Assembly: GCF_014302995.1 (NCBI RefSeq)
Contig: NZ_CP060295.1
Span: forward strand, 5,509,501 to 5,573,500
Direction of reading: 5' to 3'
Origin: Variovorax sp. PAMC26660
GTDB lineage: Bacteria; Pseudomonadota; Gammaproteobacteria; Burkholderiales; Burkholderiaceae_C
DNA: 64,000 nucleotides
The notes below the pieces were generated by a model that was not told where the DNA came from, searched no databases, and worked only from the letters and a program-made list of their open reading frames with translations. Every line of letters starts with the position of its first letter. Position 1 is the first letter of the stretch. A program made the translations under genes and the position numbers. Shown piece by piece: positions 42,554-51,626 of the stretch.

Positions 42554-43984
42554 TCAAGCCAGCGCCGCGCGCAGCTTCGTCGCCAACTGCTGCGCCTGCG
42601 CGCTGGAGGCCACGTTGGTGAAGCCCATCAGCAACCCCTTGCCACAAACGCCAGCGGTGCCGCGTTCGGACAGCGGCTGGCAATTCAGCCCGGCCTTTTG
42701 CGCGCGAGCGGCCAGTTCCATATCGCTCTCGCTGCGCGCATCGAAGCGCGCGATCAGGTGCATGCCGCCGCTTTGCAGGTCGATCCGCACCGCATCGCCG
42801 AAGGCCTTCAGCAGCGCGGCCACCAGCATGGCCCTGCGTCGCGCGTAGAGCAGCCGCATCTTCTTCAGGTGGCGCGAGAAATGGCCTTCGCGCAGAAAGT
42901 CGGCGGCAACGGCCTGCGTGATCTGCGGGCATCCGTTCGACCATGTCCGCACCGCCTCTTCGAAGCGCGCACGCAACGATTCGGGCACGACCAGGTAGCC
43001 CAACGACAACCCCGGATAGAGCACCTTCGAAAAGCTGCCCGCATACAGCACGCGGTCTTGCCCGTCGAGGCTCTTGAGCGCGGGCAGCGGCGAGCCGGCG
43101 TAGCGGTACTCGCCGTCGTAGTCGTCCTCGACGATCCATGCATTCGCCTGCGACGCCCATTCGAGCAACTGCAGCCGTCGTGCGAGCGTCATCGACATGC
43201 CGAGTGGTGCCTGGTGCGAAGGCGTGACGATCGCCATGCGGGCCTTCGGTGCCCGGCGCAGGCCGCGCGCGACGACCATGCCTTCGTCGTCCACCGGCAC
43301 ACGCACGGTGCGATGGCCGGCGGCGTGCAGCACATCCTGCGTCGGCGGAAAGCCCGGGTCTTCGATCCACACGCGGTCGTCTTTCTTCAGCAGCGTGCGC
43401 GAGACGAGCGCGAGCGACGCGCGATACCCGCCCGTCACCAACACCTGCGAGGGATGGCACGACACGCCGCGCGACACCAGCAGGTAGGCGGCGATGGCCT
43501 CGCGCAATGGCGGGTGGCCGGCCGGTTCGCCATAGAACATGTCAGCGGCGGTGGTTGCCCGAACGCAGCGGGCCGCGAGGCGGGCCCACAGCTTGCGCGG
43601 AAAGGCATCGAGCGCCGGAATGCCGAGCTGCAAGGGTGGCGGCGCGGCTGCTGGTGCGAGCGCGGCATCGGCCGCATCGGCGCGCCGTGGCTCGCGCCGC
43701 GCGGGCCGATGCTGCGGCAGCGAAGGCGAGACCACCGTGCCCGCTTGTCCCCGCGACAGCAGATACCCTTCGCCCGCCAACTGGTTGTAGGCGGCCTCGA
43801 CGGTCCCACGGGCCACGCCCAGTTCGCTGGCCAGGTTGCGCGCCGATGCCACGCGGTCGCCCGGGTGCAGCGTGCCTTGCTCGATGGCGGTCCTGAAGCG
43901 TTCGTAGACCTGCCGGGACAGCGGCGTCTGCCTTGCGCGGTCCAACTGCGGAATGCCGTCGGTCGATTTTTTCTTGCCCATCAT
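42554..43984 (-). CDS. MocR/PdxR-type regulator (GntR helix-turn-helix plus aminotransferase fold)
   Basis: The protein has 476 residues. A GntR-type winged helix (about 15-85, SRQVYERFRTAIEQGTLHPGDRVASARNLASELGVARGTVEAAYNQL) is joined through a Pro/Ala-rich linker to a fold-type-I aminotransferase domain. The PLP lysine lies in AGSFSKVLYPGLSLGY, and IVEDDYDGEYRY carries the cofactor Asp. Such proteins sense PLP or amino acids and control divergent genes. It is divergent from an NAD-dependent epimerase gene across about 90 bp, which is the likely target. Confidence 0.92.
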   Translation of the reverse strand: MMGKKKSTDGIPQLDRARQTPLSRQVYERFRTAIEQGTLHPGDRVASARNLASELGVARGTVEAAYNQLAGEGYLLSRGQAGTVVSPSLPQHRPARREPRRADAADAALAPAAAPPPLQLGIPALDAFPRKLWARLAARCVRATTAADMFYGEPAGHPPLREAIAAYLLVSRGVSCHPSQVLVTGGYRASLALVSRTLLKKDDRVWIEDPGFPPTQDVLHAAGHRTVRVPVDDEGMVVARGLRRAPKARMAIVTPSHQAPLGMSMTLARRLQLLEWASQANAWIVEDDYDGEYRYAGSPLPALKSLDGQDRVLYAGSFSKVLYPGLSLGYLVVPESLRARFEEAVRTWSNGCPQITQAVAADFLREGHFSRHLKKMRLLYARRRAMLVAALLKAFGDAVRIDLQSGGMHLIARFDARSESDMELAARAQKAGLNCQPLSERGTAGVCGKGLLMGFTNVASSAQAQQLATKLRAALA

Positions 43985-44076
43985 GGACCAGTCATTTGAT
44001 CGAATCTTGGATCTTTCTGATGGTGCATCGTAGACCTAAGCTTGTTTCCATGAACAGCCTGGAAGAAGGACATGCG

Positions 44077-44820
44077 ATGAGCGAGAGGATATTCGTGGCC
44101 GGTGCCACGGGGGCGGTGGGCTCGGTGCTGGTTGCGCTGCTGGTCGAGGCGGGCTACACCGTCTACGGCAGCACACGGCGCACCGACCGCGCCCGCGCAC
44201 TGGAAGCGAAGGGCGCGCATGCGGTCGTCGTCGATGTGTTCGACGCGGCCGCGCTGGATGCCGCGCTGAAGCGCATCGCCCCTTGGGGCGTGATCCACCA
44301 GCTCACCGATCTGCCGAAGGACCTCGACCCGAAGCTGATGGCCGAGGCCGTGGTCCGCAATGCCCGCCTGCGCATCGAAGGCACGCGCAACCTCGTGGCT
44401 GCGGCGCAGGCCGCAGGCGCGCGGCGGCTGGTGGCACAGAGCATCGCGTGGGTCTATGCCCCGGGGCCCAGGCCCTTCACCGAAGAGATGCCGCTCGACC
44501 GCGACCCGGAAAGTCCGCGCCGCCTCAATGCCGATGCCGTGGCCTCGCTGGAGCGCAGCGTGCTGGGCGCGCAGGGCATGACGGGCACCGTGCTGCGCTA
44601 CGGCCAGCTCTACGGGCCTGGCACGTCGACGGCCGGGCCGAAGGGCGCGAGTCCGGTGCATGTGGAGGCGGCGGCCTGGGCGGCGGTGCTGGCCCTGCTG
44701 CACCGGTCAGGCGGCATCTTCAACATCGCCGAAGACAACGCCGAAGTCAGCAGCGAGAAGGCGAAGCGCGAACTCGGCTGGAACGCCACATGGCGTCTGC
44801 CGCAAGGAGCCGCGCGATGA
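44077..44820 (+). CDS. NAD(P)-dependent epimerase/dehydratase-like protein
   Basis: The protein has 247 residues from ATG 44077, which follows GAAGGACATGCG; an earlier ATG at 44050 is possible. The extended short-chain dehydrogenase fold begins IFVAGATGAVGSVLVALL with the GxxGxxG nucleotide motif. The usual YxxxK pair is not obvious (AQSIAWVYAPG), so this may be an atypical or NmrA-like member rather than a sugar epimerase. It is divergent from the MocR-type gene, and its stop overlaps the next gene by 4 bp. Confidence 0.82.
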   Translation: MSERIFVAGATGAVGSVLVALLVEAGYTVYGSTRRTDRARALEAKGAHAVVVDVFDAAALDAALKRIAPWGVIHQLTDLPKDLDPKLMAEAVVRNARLRIEGTRNLVAAAQAAGARRLVAQSIAWVYAPGPRPFTEEMPLDRDPESPRRLNADAVASLERSVLGAQGMTGTVLRYGQLYGPGTSTAGPKGASPVHVEAAAWAAVLALLHRSGGIFNIAEDNAEVSSEKAKRELGWNATWRLPQGAAR

Positions 44821-45371
44821 ATGCCATGGTGCCTTGGCGTCGCCACGCGGCCCCCGTGTTTGCCTTGCTGGCCGTGGCCGCAACGGGCTGGGCGCTGATG
44901 CCGCATGCAGGCAAGCAGTCGGCGGTGCAATGGATCGATGACGTGTGCAGCGCTGTGAGCCGGCCGATGTTTGCGTCGGCTCCGGCACCAGCCGGCTTTG
45001 GCGCGGCGGCGCGGCCATCGACCTCGGTCAAGGTGCTCTCGTGCGAATCATTGCCGCATGTGCCTGGCAAATCGGTGACCACGGCCATCGTCGACTTTCC
45101 GCCGCTGGCCTATTCGTCGGCCCACCGACACCCTGGCTCGGTGACCGTCCTCATGCTCGAAGGCACGATCCGCTCGCAGTTGGCCGGCGGCCCTGCGGGC
45201 GACTACAAGACGGGCGAGACCTTCTTCGAGCCGCCGGGCACGCTGCATCTGTTTGCCGAGAACCCCGACCCGGTGCGGCACGCAAAGCTGGTGTCGGTGT
45301 TCGTGACCGACGAGAACTGCGGGCCGCTGGTGTTGCCCCCTGAGGCATCCGGCGTCAGGACTCGGCCCTGA
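44817..45371 (+). CDS. Exported cupin-domain protein
   Basis: The protein has 184 residues. The ATG overlaps the upstream stop, with CAAGGAG upstream. The N-terminus is hydrophobic (about 10-27, APVFALLAVAATGWALMP) and may be a signal anchor. A cupin domain covers about 70-170: FPPLAYSSAHRHPGSVTVLMLEGTIRSQL with metal histidines, then ETFFEPPGTLHLFAENPD with the second motif. It is probably co-expressed with the epimerase-like gene under the MocR regulator. The substrate is unknown. The 3' end overlaps the convergent pentapeptide gene by 17 bp. Confidence 0.85.
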   Translation: MNAMVPWRRHAAPVFALLAVAATGWALMPHAGKQSAVQWIDDVCSAVSRPMFASAPAPAGFGAAARPSTSVKVLSCESLPHVPGKSVTTAIVDFPPLAYSSAHRHPGSVTVLMLEGTIRSQLAGGPAGDYKTGETFFEPPGTLHLFAENPDPVRHAKLVSVFVTDENCGPLVLPPEASGVRTRP

Positions 45372-45978
45372 CATCCAGCCCCAGCGCCTGAGCAATCACC
45401 AGCGCCTGCGTCGTCGTGATGATCGCGCCCTTGAGCTTCACGTTCTCCGGTTCGAGGGCACTCAGGTCGCTGCCTCGCAGGTCGCAGTTGGACAAATCGG
45501 CGCTGTGCAGCCACGCGCCCGACAGGTCCACGTCGCGCAAGGAGCCGCCCTGGCAACGGGCGCCGGTCAGATCGGCCTCGCGCATCCGCGTGCCCTGGAA
45601 GGACGCTTTGCGCAGATCGGCACCGGGCAGGCCCGCGAAGGACCAGTCGCCGCCGGTCACCTTCATCAGATCGAACATGCAGTCGTTGAACATGCAGCCG
45701 ACGAATTTGCATTCGCTGAAGCTCGCATCGAAGAACTTGCAAGCCACGAAGGTGCAGTTGACGAAGGCCGCATCGGCATGCACGGAGGCATTGAAGCGGG
45801 CGCTGCGGAAAGTGCAGTCGGTGAAGACCGAGCCCGTGTTGTGCGCCTCGCTCATGTCGAGGTCGCCGAACAGGACGGCGGTGTGCGTTTGCCCCGCGAT
45901 GTCCTGCCCGTACCAGCTCTCGCCGAACAGTTGGGTGTGCGTCTTTGGCGCCGGTGCGCCGTGTGCGCGTTCAGCCAT
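45355..45978 (-). CDS. Pentapeptide-repeat protein
   Basis: The protein has 207 residues. From about residue 40 it follows the A(D/N)LxX pattern in fives: FTDCTFRSARFNASVHADAAF, FVACKFFDASFSECKF, then PGADLRKASFQGTRMREADLTGA and SGAWLHSADLSNCDLRGSDL. This folds into a right-handed square beta-helix. Some members mimic DNA and protect gyrase (Qnr), but this one lacks a recognisable Qnr pattern with its loops, so no resistance function is claimed. It has no signal peptide. It stands alone, convergent to the cupin gene. Confidence 0.92.
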   Translation of the reverse strand: MAERAHGAPAPKTHTQLFGESWYGQDIAGQTHTAVLFGDLDMSEAHNTGSVFTDCTFRSARFNASVHADAAFVNCTFVACKFFDASFSECKFVGCMFNDCMFDLMKVTGGDWSFAGLPGADLRKASFQGTRMREADLTGARCQGGSLRDVDLSGAWLHSADLSNCDLRGSDLSALEPENVKLKGAIITTTQALVIAQALGLDVRAES

Positions 45979-46070
45979 GGGGTTTCATCGGTGAGGGGTG
46001 CTCGAAGGTCGCTCGATGCGCGGGTGCGCACAAGGGCTTCGCATTGTGGCGCGGTTGGCGCGCGTTCGAC

Positions 46071-47186
46071 CTATGCCGTTGCGTCTTGCCCGGTCGCCCA
46101 TGTGCCGACGCCGCGCAGGAACCCGTCAGCGGCGTCGAGTTCGCTGGCGGCGATCCACTCATCGGGTTGATGGGCCTGCGAAATCGCACCGGGCCCGCAG
46201 ACCAGCGCGGGAATGCCGGCCTGCTGGAAGAAGCCGGCCTCGGTGCCGAACGGAAGCTCGCCCGGCGGCCAGAGCGCACCCAGCGCGCGGGCGACGTCCA
46301 CGGCCAACCCATCGTCGCCCGCCGCGAGTGCCGGCACGCCGGCAAGCTGCGCCGTTTCGACCGTCACATCGGGCGCAACGGCGGCCAGCATCCGTTCGAC
46401 TTCGCGCCTCACCAGCGTCGTGCCTGCCTCGTCGGTGGGCCGGAACTCCCACAGCACTTCGCAGCAAGCGGGGACGATGTTGATGGCCGTTCCGCCATGG
46501 ACCAGACCCACGTTGAACGTGGTCCGATGCCCCCGCGTGGCGAGCGTGCGACCGAGGCGCCCCAATTGCGCGATCAGCAGGGCCGCCGGCTCGATCGCGC
46601 TGATGCCCAGTGCCGGATCACCGGAGTGCGCCGGCCGGCCGCGAAAGGTCGTCCTGTGACCGTAGAAGCCGCGATGGGCCAGTCCGATGCGCATCTGCGT
46701 CGGCTCGCCGATGATCGCGAGCGCTGGTGTGGGCACATGGGCGCGCATGTCGGCGATCAGGCGCGGAACGCCGAAGCATCCGACTTCTTCATCGTAGGAA
46801 AACGCGAGGTGAATCGGCCGTTGCAGCTTCAGCCCGCACCAGGAAGGCACCGCAGCGAGGCAGGCGGCGATGAAGCCCTTCATGTCGGCCGCACCCCGGC
46901 CGTGAAAGCGCCCATCGCGCTCGGTCAGCGTGAAGGGATCGGAATGCCAGTCCTGCCCGTCGACCGGCACCACGTCGGTATGACCTGACAGCACGATGCC
47001 GCCCGCCACCTGCGGGCCGATGGTTGCGAGCAGGTTGGCTTTGGCGCCGTCGTCGCTGTGCACCAGCCGGGCTTCGATGCCGTGCGCTCGCAGGTAGCCG
47101 GCCACCCAACGGATCAGCTCGAGGTTCGACCGGTGCGAGGTCGTGTCGAAGGCCACCAGCGTCCGCAGGAGTTCGACCGTGTCCAT
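46071..47186 (-). CDS. argE: Acetylornithine deacetylase (ArgE)
   Basis: This M20-family metallohydrolase has 371 residues. It removes acetyl from N-acetylornithine in arginine synthesis. Metal-site motifs are LSGHTDVVPVDG, GRGAADMKGFIA, DEEVGCFG and, near the end, GTEAGFFQQAGIP. The lid domain shows GHRTTFRGRPAHSGDP and the dimer-interface VGLVHGGTAINIVPACCEV. Close relatives include succinyl-diaminopimelate desuccinylases, but the length and motifs fit ArgE best. A DMT exporter gene lies directly upstream (1 bp gap) on the same strand. Confidence 0.9.
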   Translation of the reverse strand: MDTVELLRTLVAFDTTSHRSNLELIRWVAGYLRAHGIEARLVHSDDGAKANLLATIGPQVAGGIVLSGHTDVVPVDGQDWHSDPFTLTERDGRFHGRGAADMKGFIAACLAAVPSWCGLKLQRPIHLAFSYDEEVGCFGVPRLIADMRAHVPTPALAIIGEPTQMRIGLAHRGFYGHRTTFRGRPAHSGDPALGISAIEPAALLIAQLGRLGRTLATRGHRTTFNVGLVHGGTAINIVPACCEVLWEFRPTDEAGTTLVRREVERMLAAVAPDVTVETAQLAGVPALAAGDDGLAVDVARALGALWPPGELPFGTEAGFFQQAGIPALVCGPGAISQAHQPDEWIAASELDAADGFLRGVGTWATGQDATA

Positions 47187-47187
47187 G

Positions 47188-48129
47188 TCAGGGCCGCAAC
47201 GGCCTGGGAGCAGGCGCGAGCCGCGTGCCCAGGCGCAGCGTCGTGACGAGAAAGCCGAGCAGGATCAGCGCGATGCCCACCACATGGAAGCTGCGCACCG
47301 CCTCATGCAGCACAAGGAAGGCCAGCAACGCGGTGAACAGCGCCACGAGGTGGAACGACACGCCGGTCACCGTCGCGCCCAGCACCGCGACGCAGCGGTT
47401 CCAGAGGATGAACGCGAACAGGGACGCAAAGAGCCCGATGTAGACGACGGCCCCGACCGAGGCCAGGTCGGTGGGAATGCGCGCGCCGCGCGCCAGCTCG
47501 AGCGCCCAGAACGGCATCAGCACCACCAGCCCCGCCGCCATGGTCGCGGCCAGGAACACCAGTGGGTTCATAGCGGCCGGCTTGCGCCGCAGCAGCACCG
47601 AGTACACGGCGTAGTTGAAGACGGCCAGCAGCACGAGCAGTTCCCCGCCACCCAGCCGCAGCGCCAGAAGGCTGGCGAGATCGCCGCGTGCCACGATCCA
47701 GCTCACGCCGGCGAACGAGATGGCGATGCCCGCGAGTGCCTTCCAAGTGATGCGTTCGACGCCGAGCACCAGCGCGGCCAGCGGCACCATGAGCGGCAGC
47801 GTCGAGTTGAGAAACGCCACGCTCGCAGCCGGAACCGTTTGCAGCGCCAGATACCCCAGCGCGTTGTAGCCGGCGATACCGAAGGCGCCGCATGCCGCAA
47901 TGAGCAGCCAGTGCCGCTTGAGCAGGTCCCGCTCTTGCCAGGCCTGATGCCAGACAAACGGTGCGAGCGCCACGAGCGCCACCACCCAGCGGCCGACCGC
48001 GAGCGACACCGGCGGAAACACCGGCCCGAGGGCGCGGCCCAGCACGAGGTTGCCGGCCCAGAAGGCGGGCGGCACCCACAGCAGCCAGACCGGATTCGCC
48101 CAGAGGGTTTGGAGCAGGGACTTGCGCAT
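47188..48129 (-). CDS. EamA/DMT-family transporter
   Basis: The protein has 313 residues with ten predicted helices in two EamA halves: PAFWAGNLVLGRALG ... LLIAACGAFGIAGYNALGYLALQTVPAASVAFLNSTLPLMVPLAALVLG in the first, GGGELLVLLAVFNYAVYSVLLR ... YIGLFASLFAFILWNRCVAVLGA in the second. These carriers export amino acids or other metabolites; the cargo is not readable. It is tightly packed between AlaX and ArgE on the minus strand (gaps of 1 and 3 bp), forming a three-gene operon. Confidence 0.9.
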   Translation of the reverse strand: MRKSLLQTLWANPVWLLWVPPAFWAGNLVLGRALGPVFPPVSLAVGRWVVALVALAPFVWHQAWQERDLLKRHWLLIAACGAFGIAGYNALGYLALQTVPAASVAFLNSTLPLMVPLAALVLGVERITWKALAGIAISFAGVSWIVARGDLASLLALRLGGGELLVLLAVFNYAVYSVLLRRKPAAMNPLVFLAATMAAGLVVLMPFWALELARGARIPTDLASVGAVVYIGLFASLFAFILWNRCVAVLGATVTGVSFHLVALFTALLAFLVLHEAVRSFHVVGIALILLGFLVTTLRLGTRLAPAPRPLRP

Positions 48130-48132
48130 CGC

Positions 48133-48852
48133 CTACACGCCTTGCAGTCCGATGCGCATGCGGCGGTTGTAGCGGCCCTTGTTCTCGATCTTGAGGATCT
48201 TCACGGGCCTCGACGCACCCGTCGAGGCCAGGTGCGTTCCGCCGCAGGCCTGCCGGTCGAGGCCCACGATCTCGATGATGCGGATGAGGCCTTCGGACGA
48301 CGGCGGCGGTGTCACCGAGCGCGAGCGCAGCAGGCCTTTTTCGGCATGCGCCGCGGTCAGGGACAGATGGTGCGTCTGCACCGCCAGGTCTTGCGCGATC
48401 ACGTCGTTCAGTTCGGGCTCGAGCGCCCGCAGGCGGTCGTTGTCCGCGTCGGGCAGGTCGAAGTCGATGCGGGCCGTGCCGTCCGCGTTCATCTGCACGC
48501 CGGTGACCAGTGCGCCGTCGAAGTCCCTGAAGACGAGCGCGTTCAATACATGCAGATCGGTGTGAAGCTCTCGCATGAGTTGCCGGAACAGCGGATCGAC
48601 TTCGGCCTGAACCTCGCCCGTGACCTCGATGCCGTCAGCAAGCAGGGCCCAGATGGCGCCGCCTTCTTCGCTGAACCCGGTGACTGATGCCTCGCCACCG
48701 TGCCACCTGACGATGCCCTGGTCAGGAAGCTGCCCGCCGCCGCCGGGGTAGAACGGATGCTGCGAAAGAAGAACGGCGCCGGGCCGTGTCTTCAGAGCGG
48801 TGGCGTCGAGCCGCAGGGTGTCGGGATGGTCCTGGCAGAAGAGTCGTGTCAT
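48133..48852 (-). CDS. Alanyl-tRNA editing protein (AlaX-like)
   Basis: This 239-residue protein is a stand-alone editing domain related to the C-terminal part of alanyl-tRNA synthetase. It hydrolyses mischarged Ser- or Gly-tRNA(Ala). Zinc ligands are visible in RELHTDLHVLNAL (HxxxH) and DRQACGGTHLAST (CxxxH). FYPGGGGQLPDQG marks the AlaX N-terminal subdomain, and IENKGRYNRRMRIGL is the typical end. It is the first gene of a unit with the DMT exporter and argE. It is divergent from the GrpB-family gene. Confidence 0.92.
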   Translation of the reverse strand: MTRLFCQDHPDTLRLDATALKTRPGAVLLSQHPFYPGGGGQLPDQGIVRWHGGEASVTGFSEEGGAIWALLADGIEVTGEVQAEVDPLFRQLMRELHTDLHVLNALVFRDFDGALVTGVQMNADGTARIDFDLPDADNDRLRALEPELNDVIAQDLAVQTHHLSLTAAHAEKGLLRSRSVTPPPSSEGLIRIIEIVGLDRQACGGTHLASTGASRPVKILKIENKGRYNRRMRIGLQGV

Positions 48853-48944
48853 GGGTTGCCTTGCTGATGGGTGCCAGCTTGGCAGGACGACGCGCGATGC
48901 TATTGGTCAGAATTGATGGAACGCAGAACCCGCATGGAGGCCAC

Positions 48945-49481
48945 ATGAAGATCGACACCTTTGACGAGAGCCTGGCGCATCGCAACATCCTGCCCTACGA
49001 CCCCGTGTACACCGACGTGTTCGCGCAGGTACGGCAATACGTTCAAGAGCACCTTGCAGGCGTGGAACTCGTGCACATCGGCAGCACGGCCATTCGCGGC
49101 TTGCGCGGAAAGCCCATGGTGGACATTGCCGCCATCACGGGCAGGCAGGACCTGCGCGCCGAGCAGGCCGAATTCGAGCGGCTGGGGTTTCACCGGCGTG
49201 CCGTGTGGGTCGACAAGGACGAGAAACCCTATGTCTGCGCGTGCGTTCAGCACAACGGGCGCGGGTTCAACATCAACATCCACATCTGCCATCGGGGTGA
49301 CCCGGTTCACAAGGACTCCCTGGCATTTATGGAAATTCTCGGTCGACGTCCTGACCTGCGCAGGAAGTACGAAGAAGCCAAGGACCGTGCGCACACCATC
49401 GATCCGGTCAACCCGGAGGTCTACAACCGGGAGAAGGACGCGGTGATCAAGGAGATACACGCGCAGATCGGGTTGGCTTAA
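48945..49481 (+). CDS. GrpB family protein (nucleotidyltransferase fold)
   Basis: The protein has 178 residues from ATG 48945 with GGAGG upstream; an in-frame codon at 48786 lies inside the divergent AlaX gene. Typical of GrpB/UPF0157: LPYDPVYTDVFAQVRQYVQEHL, VELVHIGSTAIRGLRGKPMVDIAAI with the nucleotidyltransferase-like GS and DxD-type positions, and NINIHICHRGDPVHKDSLAFMEIL. Some relatives act on coenzyme A precursors or on nucleotides, but most are uncharacterised. It has no operon partners. Confidence 0.9.
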   Translation: MKIDTFDESLAHRNILPYDPVYTDVFAQVRQYVQEHLAGVELVHIGSTAIRGLRGKPMVDIAAITGRQDLRAEQAEFERLGFHRRAVWVDKDEKPYVCACVQHNGRGFNINIHICHRGDPVHKDSLAFMEILGRRPDLRRKYEEAKDRAHTIDPVNPEVYNREKDAVIKEIHAQIGLA

Positions 49482-49523
49482 CGTTCTTTCTTCAGGCCTG
49501 TTTGTCCCGGCGCTGGCGCTGAC

Positions 49524-50333
49524 TCAGGCCGGCTTCGCGCCCGGCGCGGTCGGTGGCACCAGATGCGACCGGTACGCGGCTGGCGTTTCACCGAACATGC
49601 GTCTGAACAGCCCGATGAACGCGCTGGCCGTGGAGTAGCCGAGGTCCAGTGCAATCGCCGTGACGGGCGTGCCCGCCGCCAGCATCTCGAGCGATCGCAT
49701 CAGGCGGGCACGCTGGCGCCAGGCCGTGAAGTTGAACCCGGTCTCCGCCACGAAGCGGCGGCTCAGGGTGCGTGAACTCATCGAGGCCCAAAGCGCCCAG
49801 CTTTCGAGGTCGCGGTCATTGGCCGGATCGGCAAGCAGCGCCTTGGCGATTTTCTGCAGGCGCGGATCGCGTGGCGAAGGCAGGCCGAGCGCTTCGACGG
49901 GCAGGGTGCGGATTTCATCCAGGATGACTTCGGCAACGCGTGCCCGGGGCTCGTCGAGCGGGCCGGGTGGCCAGGTGCTCGCTCGCAGCGCCGCCTCGCG
50001 CAGCAGGCCGGATGTGCGCAGCGTGCAAGGTCGCTTGGGCAGGCTTTCGCATGCATGCTCGGCCACATAGGCGCTCCATCCGTTGAAGGGGCCATGTGTC
50101 CTGCCGGCGTGCAAGTGATGCGGCGGGAGCCAGACGGCGTGGATGGCGGGAACGACCCACACGCCTTCGTCGAGCACCACCGTCAGCAGGCCGCGCAACG
50201 AGCCGAACAACTGCCCGCGGGCGTGGCGGTGCGGCTCCAACGAATGCTCTTCGTCGCTGCTTCCGGTCACGACAAAGAGGACGGGGCCGTCCGCTTGGTC
50301 CCTTGCAAATATTTCCAGGTTCAGGTCAGTCAT
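49524..50333 (-). CDS. AraC-family regulator
   Basis: The protein has 269 residues. An N-terminal cupin-like sensor region (about 25-95, HSLEPHRHARGQLFGSLRG ... HAVWLPPHHLHAG) has histidines near a potential ligand pocket. The C-terminal double helix-turn-helix spans about 160-260 (LESWALWASMSSRTLSRRFVAETGFNFTAWRQRARLMRSLEML ... VTAIALDLGYSTASAFIGLFRRMFGETP). It is divergent from a flavin-binding oxidase gene across 100 bp, which is the likely target. It belongs to the RmlC-cupin AraC subgroup. Confidence 0.92.
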   Translation of the reverse strand: MTDLNLEIFARDQADGPVLFVVTGSSDEEHSLEPHRHARGQLFGSLRGLLTVVLDEGVWVVPAIHAVWLPPHHLHAGRTHGPFNGWSAYVAEHACESLPKRPCTLRTSGLLREAALRASTWPPGPLDEPRARVAEVILDEIRTLPVEALGLPSPRDPRLQKIAKALLADPANDRDLESWALWASMSSRTLSRRFVAETGFNFTAWRQRARLMRSLEMLAAGTPVTAIALDLGYSTASAFIGLFRRMFGETPAAYRSHLVPPTAPGAKPA

Positions 50334-50432
50334 GGCGGAATCATGAGATTGGTTGTCTGGTCTGTTTTATAGCCGCCAACGGATCGGCCCTATCTTCATC
50401 GGCATGACCATGACGACCCAGGAGATCGACAG

Positions 50433-51104
50433 ATGAGCGGCAGCAAGCAACTTCAACACGGGCAGGGCGACGGCGCTCCCGTGCCGCCGGACCTCGACGC
50501 GCTCTACGATCCGCCGGCGGAAAAAATCCAGAAGGCCGTGCTCGACCGCCTGGTCGGGTTTCATGAGGCGTATCTGAAGGCGGCCACCTTCTTCTGCCTG
50601 GCGACGGGCAGCGAGCGCGGGCTCGACGCCTCACCGCGCGGCGGCCCGCCGGGCTTTGTCCACGTGCTCGACGAAAACACCGTGGCCTATGCGGACTGGC
50701 CCGGCAACAACCGGATCGAGTCCTTGCGCAACCTGGAAAGCGACGAGCGCCTGGGCATGGTGTTCCTCTTCCCCGGGCTGGAAATCTTCATGCGCATCAA
50801 CGGCCGGGGCCGAATCTCGACCGACCCCGGCTTGCTGGCCGAACTCAGGGAAGGCGACCGCGTGCCCAAGACAGCGACCGTGGTGTTGATCGACGAAGTG
50901 CTCGTGCATTGCGGCAAGGCCATCAACCGTGCCAGGCTCTGGCAAGACGACGCGCGCATCGACCGCAACGCATTGCCCTCGGTCGGCAAGATGATGGCCG
51001 AACTGGCCAGGCTCGGCGACGCGCAAGCAGTCCACATGGACGAGGCGCAGATCGCGCAGGTCAACGCGCACTATGCGCAGGGGGTGCGCAACGACCTGTA
51101 TTGA
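50433..51104 (+). CDS. Pyridoxamine 5'-phosphate oxidase-fold protein, FMN-binding type
   Basis: The protein has 223 residues with the split-barrel FMN fold: KAATFFCLATGSERGLDASPRGGPPGFVHVLDENTVAYADWPGNNRIESLRNL (about 45-98), then LGMVFLFPGLEIFMRINGRGRIS. It resembles the MSMEG_1061-like subgroup of flavin-dependent enzymes, in which the substrate is usually unknown, and is not true PdxH. Divergent transcription from an AraC gene suggests inducible control. It may act on small redox-active compounds. Confidence 0.85.
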   Translation: MSGSKQLQHGQGDGAPVPPDLDALYDPPAEKIQKAVLDRLVGFHEAYLKAATFFCLATGSERGLDASPRGGPPGFVHVLDENTVAYADWPGNNRIESLRNLESDERLGMVFLFPGLEIFMRINGRGRISTDPGLLAELREGDRVPKTATVVLIDEVLVHCGKAINRARLWQDDARIDRNALPSVGKMMAELARLGDAQAVHMDEAQIAQVNAHYAQGVRNDLY

Positions 51105-51140
51105 TTTTGCGGGCTGAGCGAGCCGGACTCACACCTTGTG

Positions 51141-51557
51141 TCAGTCTTCGATGGCCTCTACGCCCTGCAGCCTGAGTTGCTCGACGCGGTCCTTCATGGT
51201 TTGCAGCTCCTGGGGAGAGTGCCCCGTCCAATCCTGGACTTCACCGATGACCCGAAGCGGGTCTTTGGAGCGATACGACTTTGTCGGGTTGCCCGGGAAT
51301 TTCTTGTCCGTCAGGTTGGGGTCGTCGGCAATCGGGCCGGTCGGCTCCACGATGTAGATCCGCTCGGGCCCATCGCCCTGGGCCAGTTCGGCCCCCCAGA
51401 TGGCCGCATTCAAGGTGGCGGCCAGATAAACATAGGCCGCCTTCTTTCTCTTGCCGTAGTTGGAGCTGTAGCCGGCCTCGATCAGGTCCCCCGGCTTCAG
51501 GTCAGCCTTCGTGCCGTGGTAGAGGCACTGGGAACTCAGTTCGTCAATGACTGCCAT
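51141..51557 (-). CDS. arr: NAD+:rifampin ADP-ribosyltransferase
   Basis: The protein has 138 residues, matching the Arr family in length. Family-specific segments are LYHGTKADLKPGDLIEAGYSSNYG (N-terminal NAD pocket), AYVYLAATLNAAIWGAELA, and IYIVEPTGPIADDPNLTDKKFPGNPTKSYRSKDPLRVIGEV. Arr transfers ADP-ribose to the ansa-chain hydroxyl of rifamycins and inactivates them. There are no integron or insertion-sequence features around it, and base composition agrees with the neighbours, so it looks chromosomal. Whether it confers resistance was not shown. Confidence 0.93.
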   Translation of the reverse strand: MAVIDELSSQCLYHGTKADLKPGDLIEAGYSSNYGKRKKAAYVYLAATLNAAIWGAELAQGDGPERIYIVEPTGPIADDPNLTDKKFPGNPTKSYRSKDPLRVIGEVQDWTGHSPQELQTMKDRVEQLRLQGVEAIED

Positions 51558-51626
51558 CGGGTGTGTCTTTCATGCAATGGGTGAACGGCGGATCGCGGCC
51601 GACTGTATCCGCTCGACAACCGAGTC

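Noticed and set aside
45355..45978. Qnr-type quinolone resistance protein
   Set aside because: The pentapeptide repeats are general; Qnr-specific loops and length are not evident.
51141..51557. Recent acquisition of arr on an integron
   Set aside because: No attC-like site, integrase or insertion sequence was seen and the composition is ordinary.
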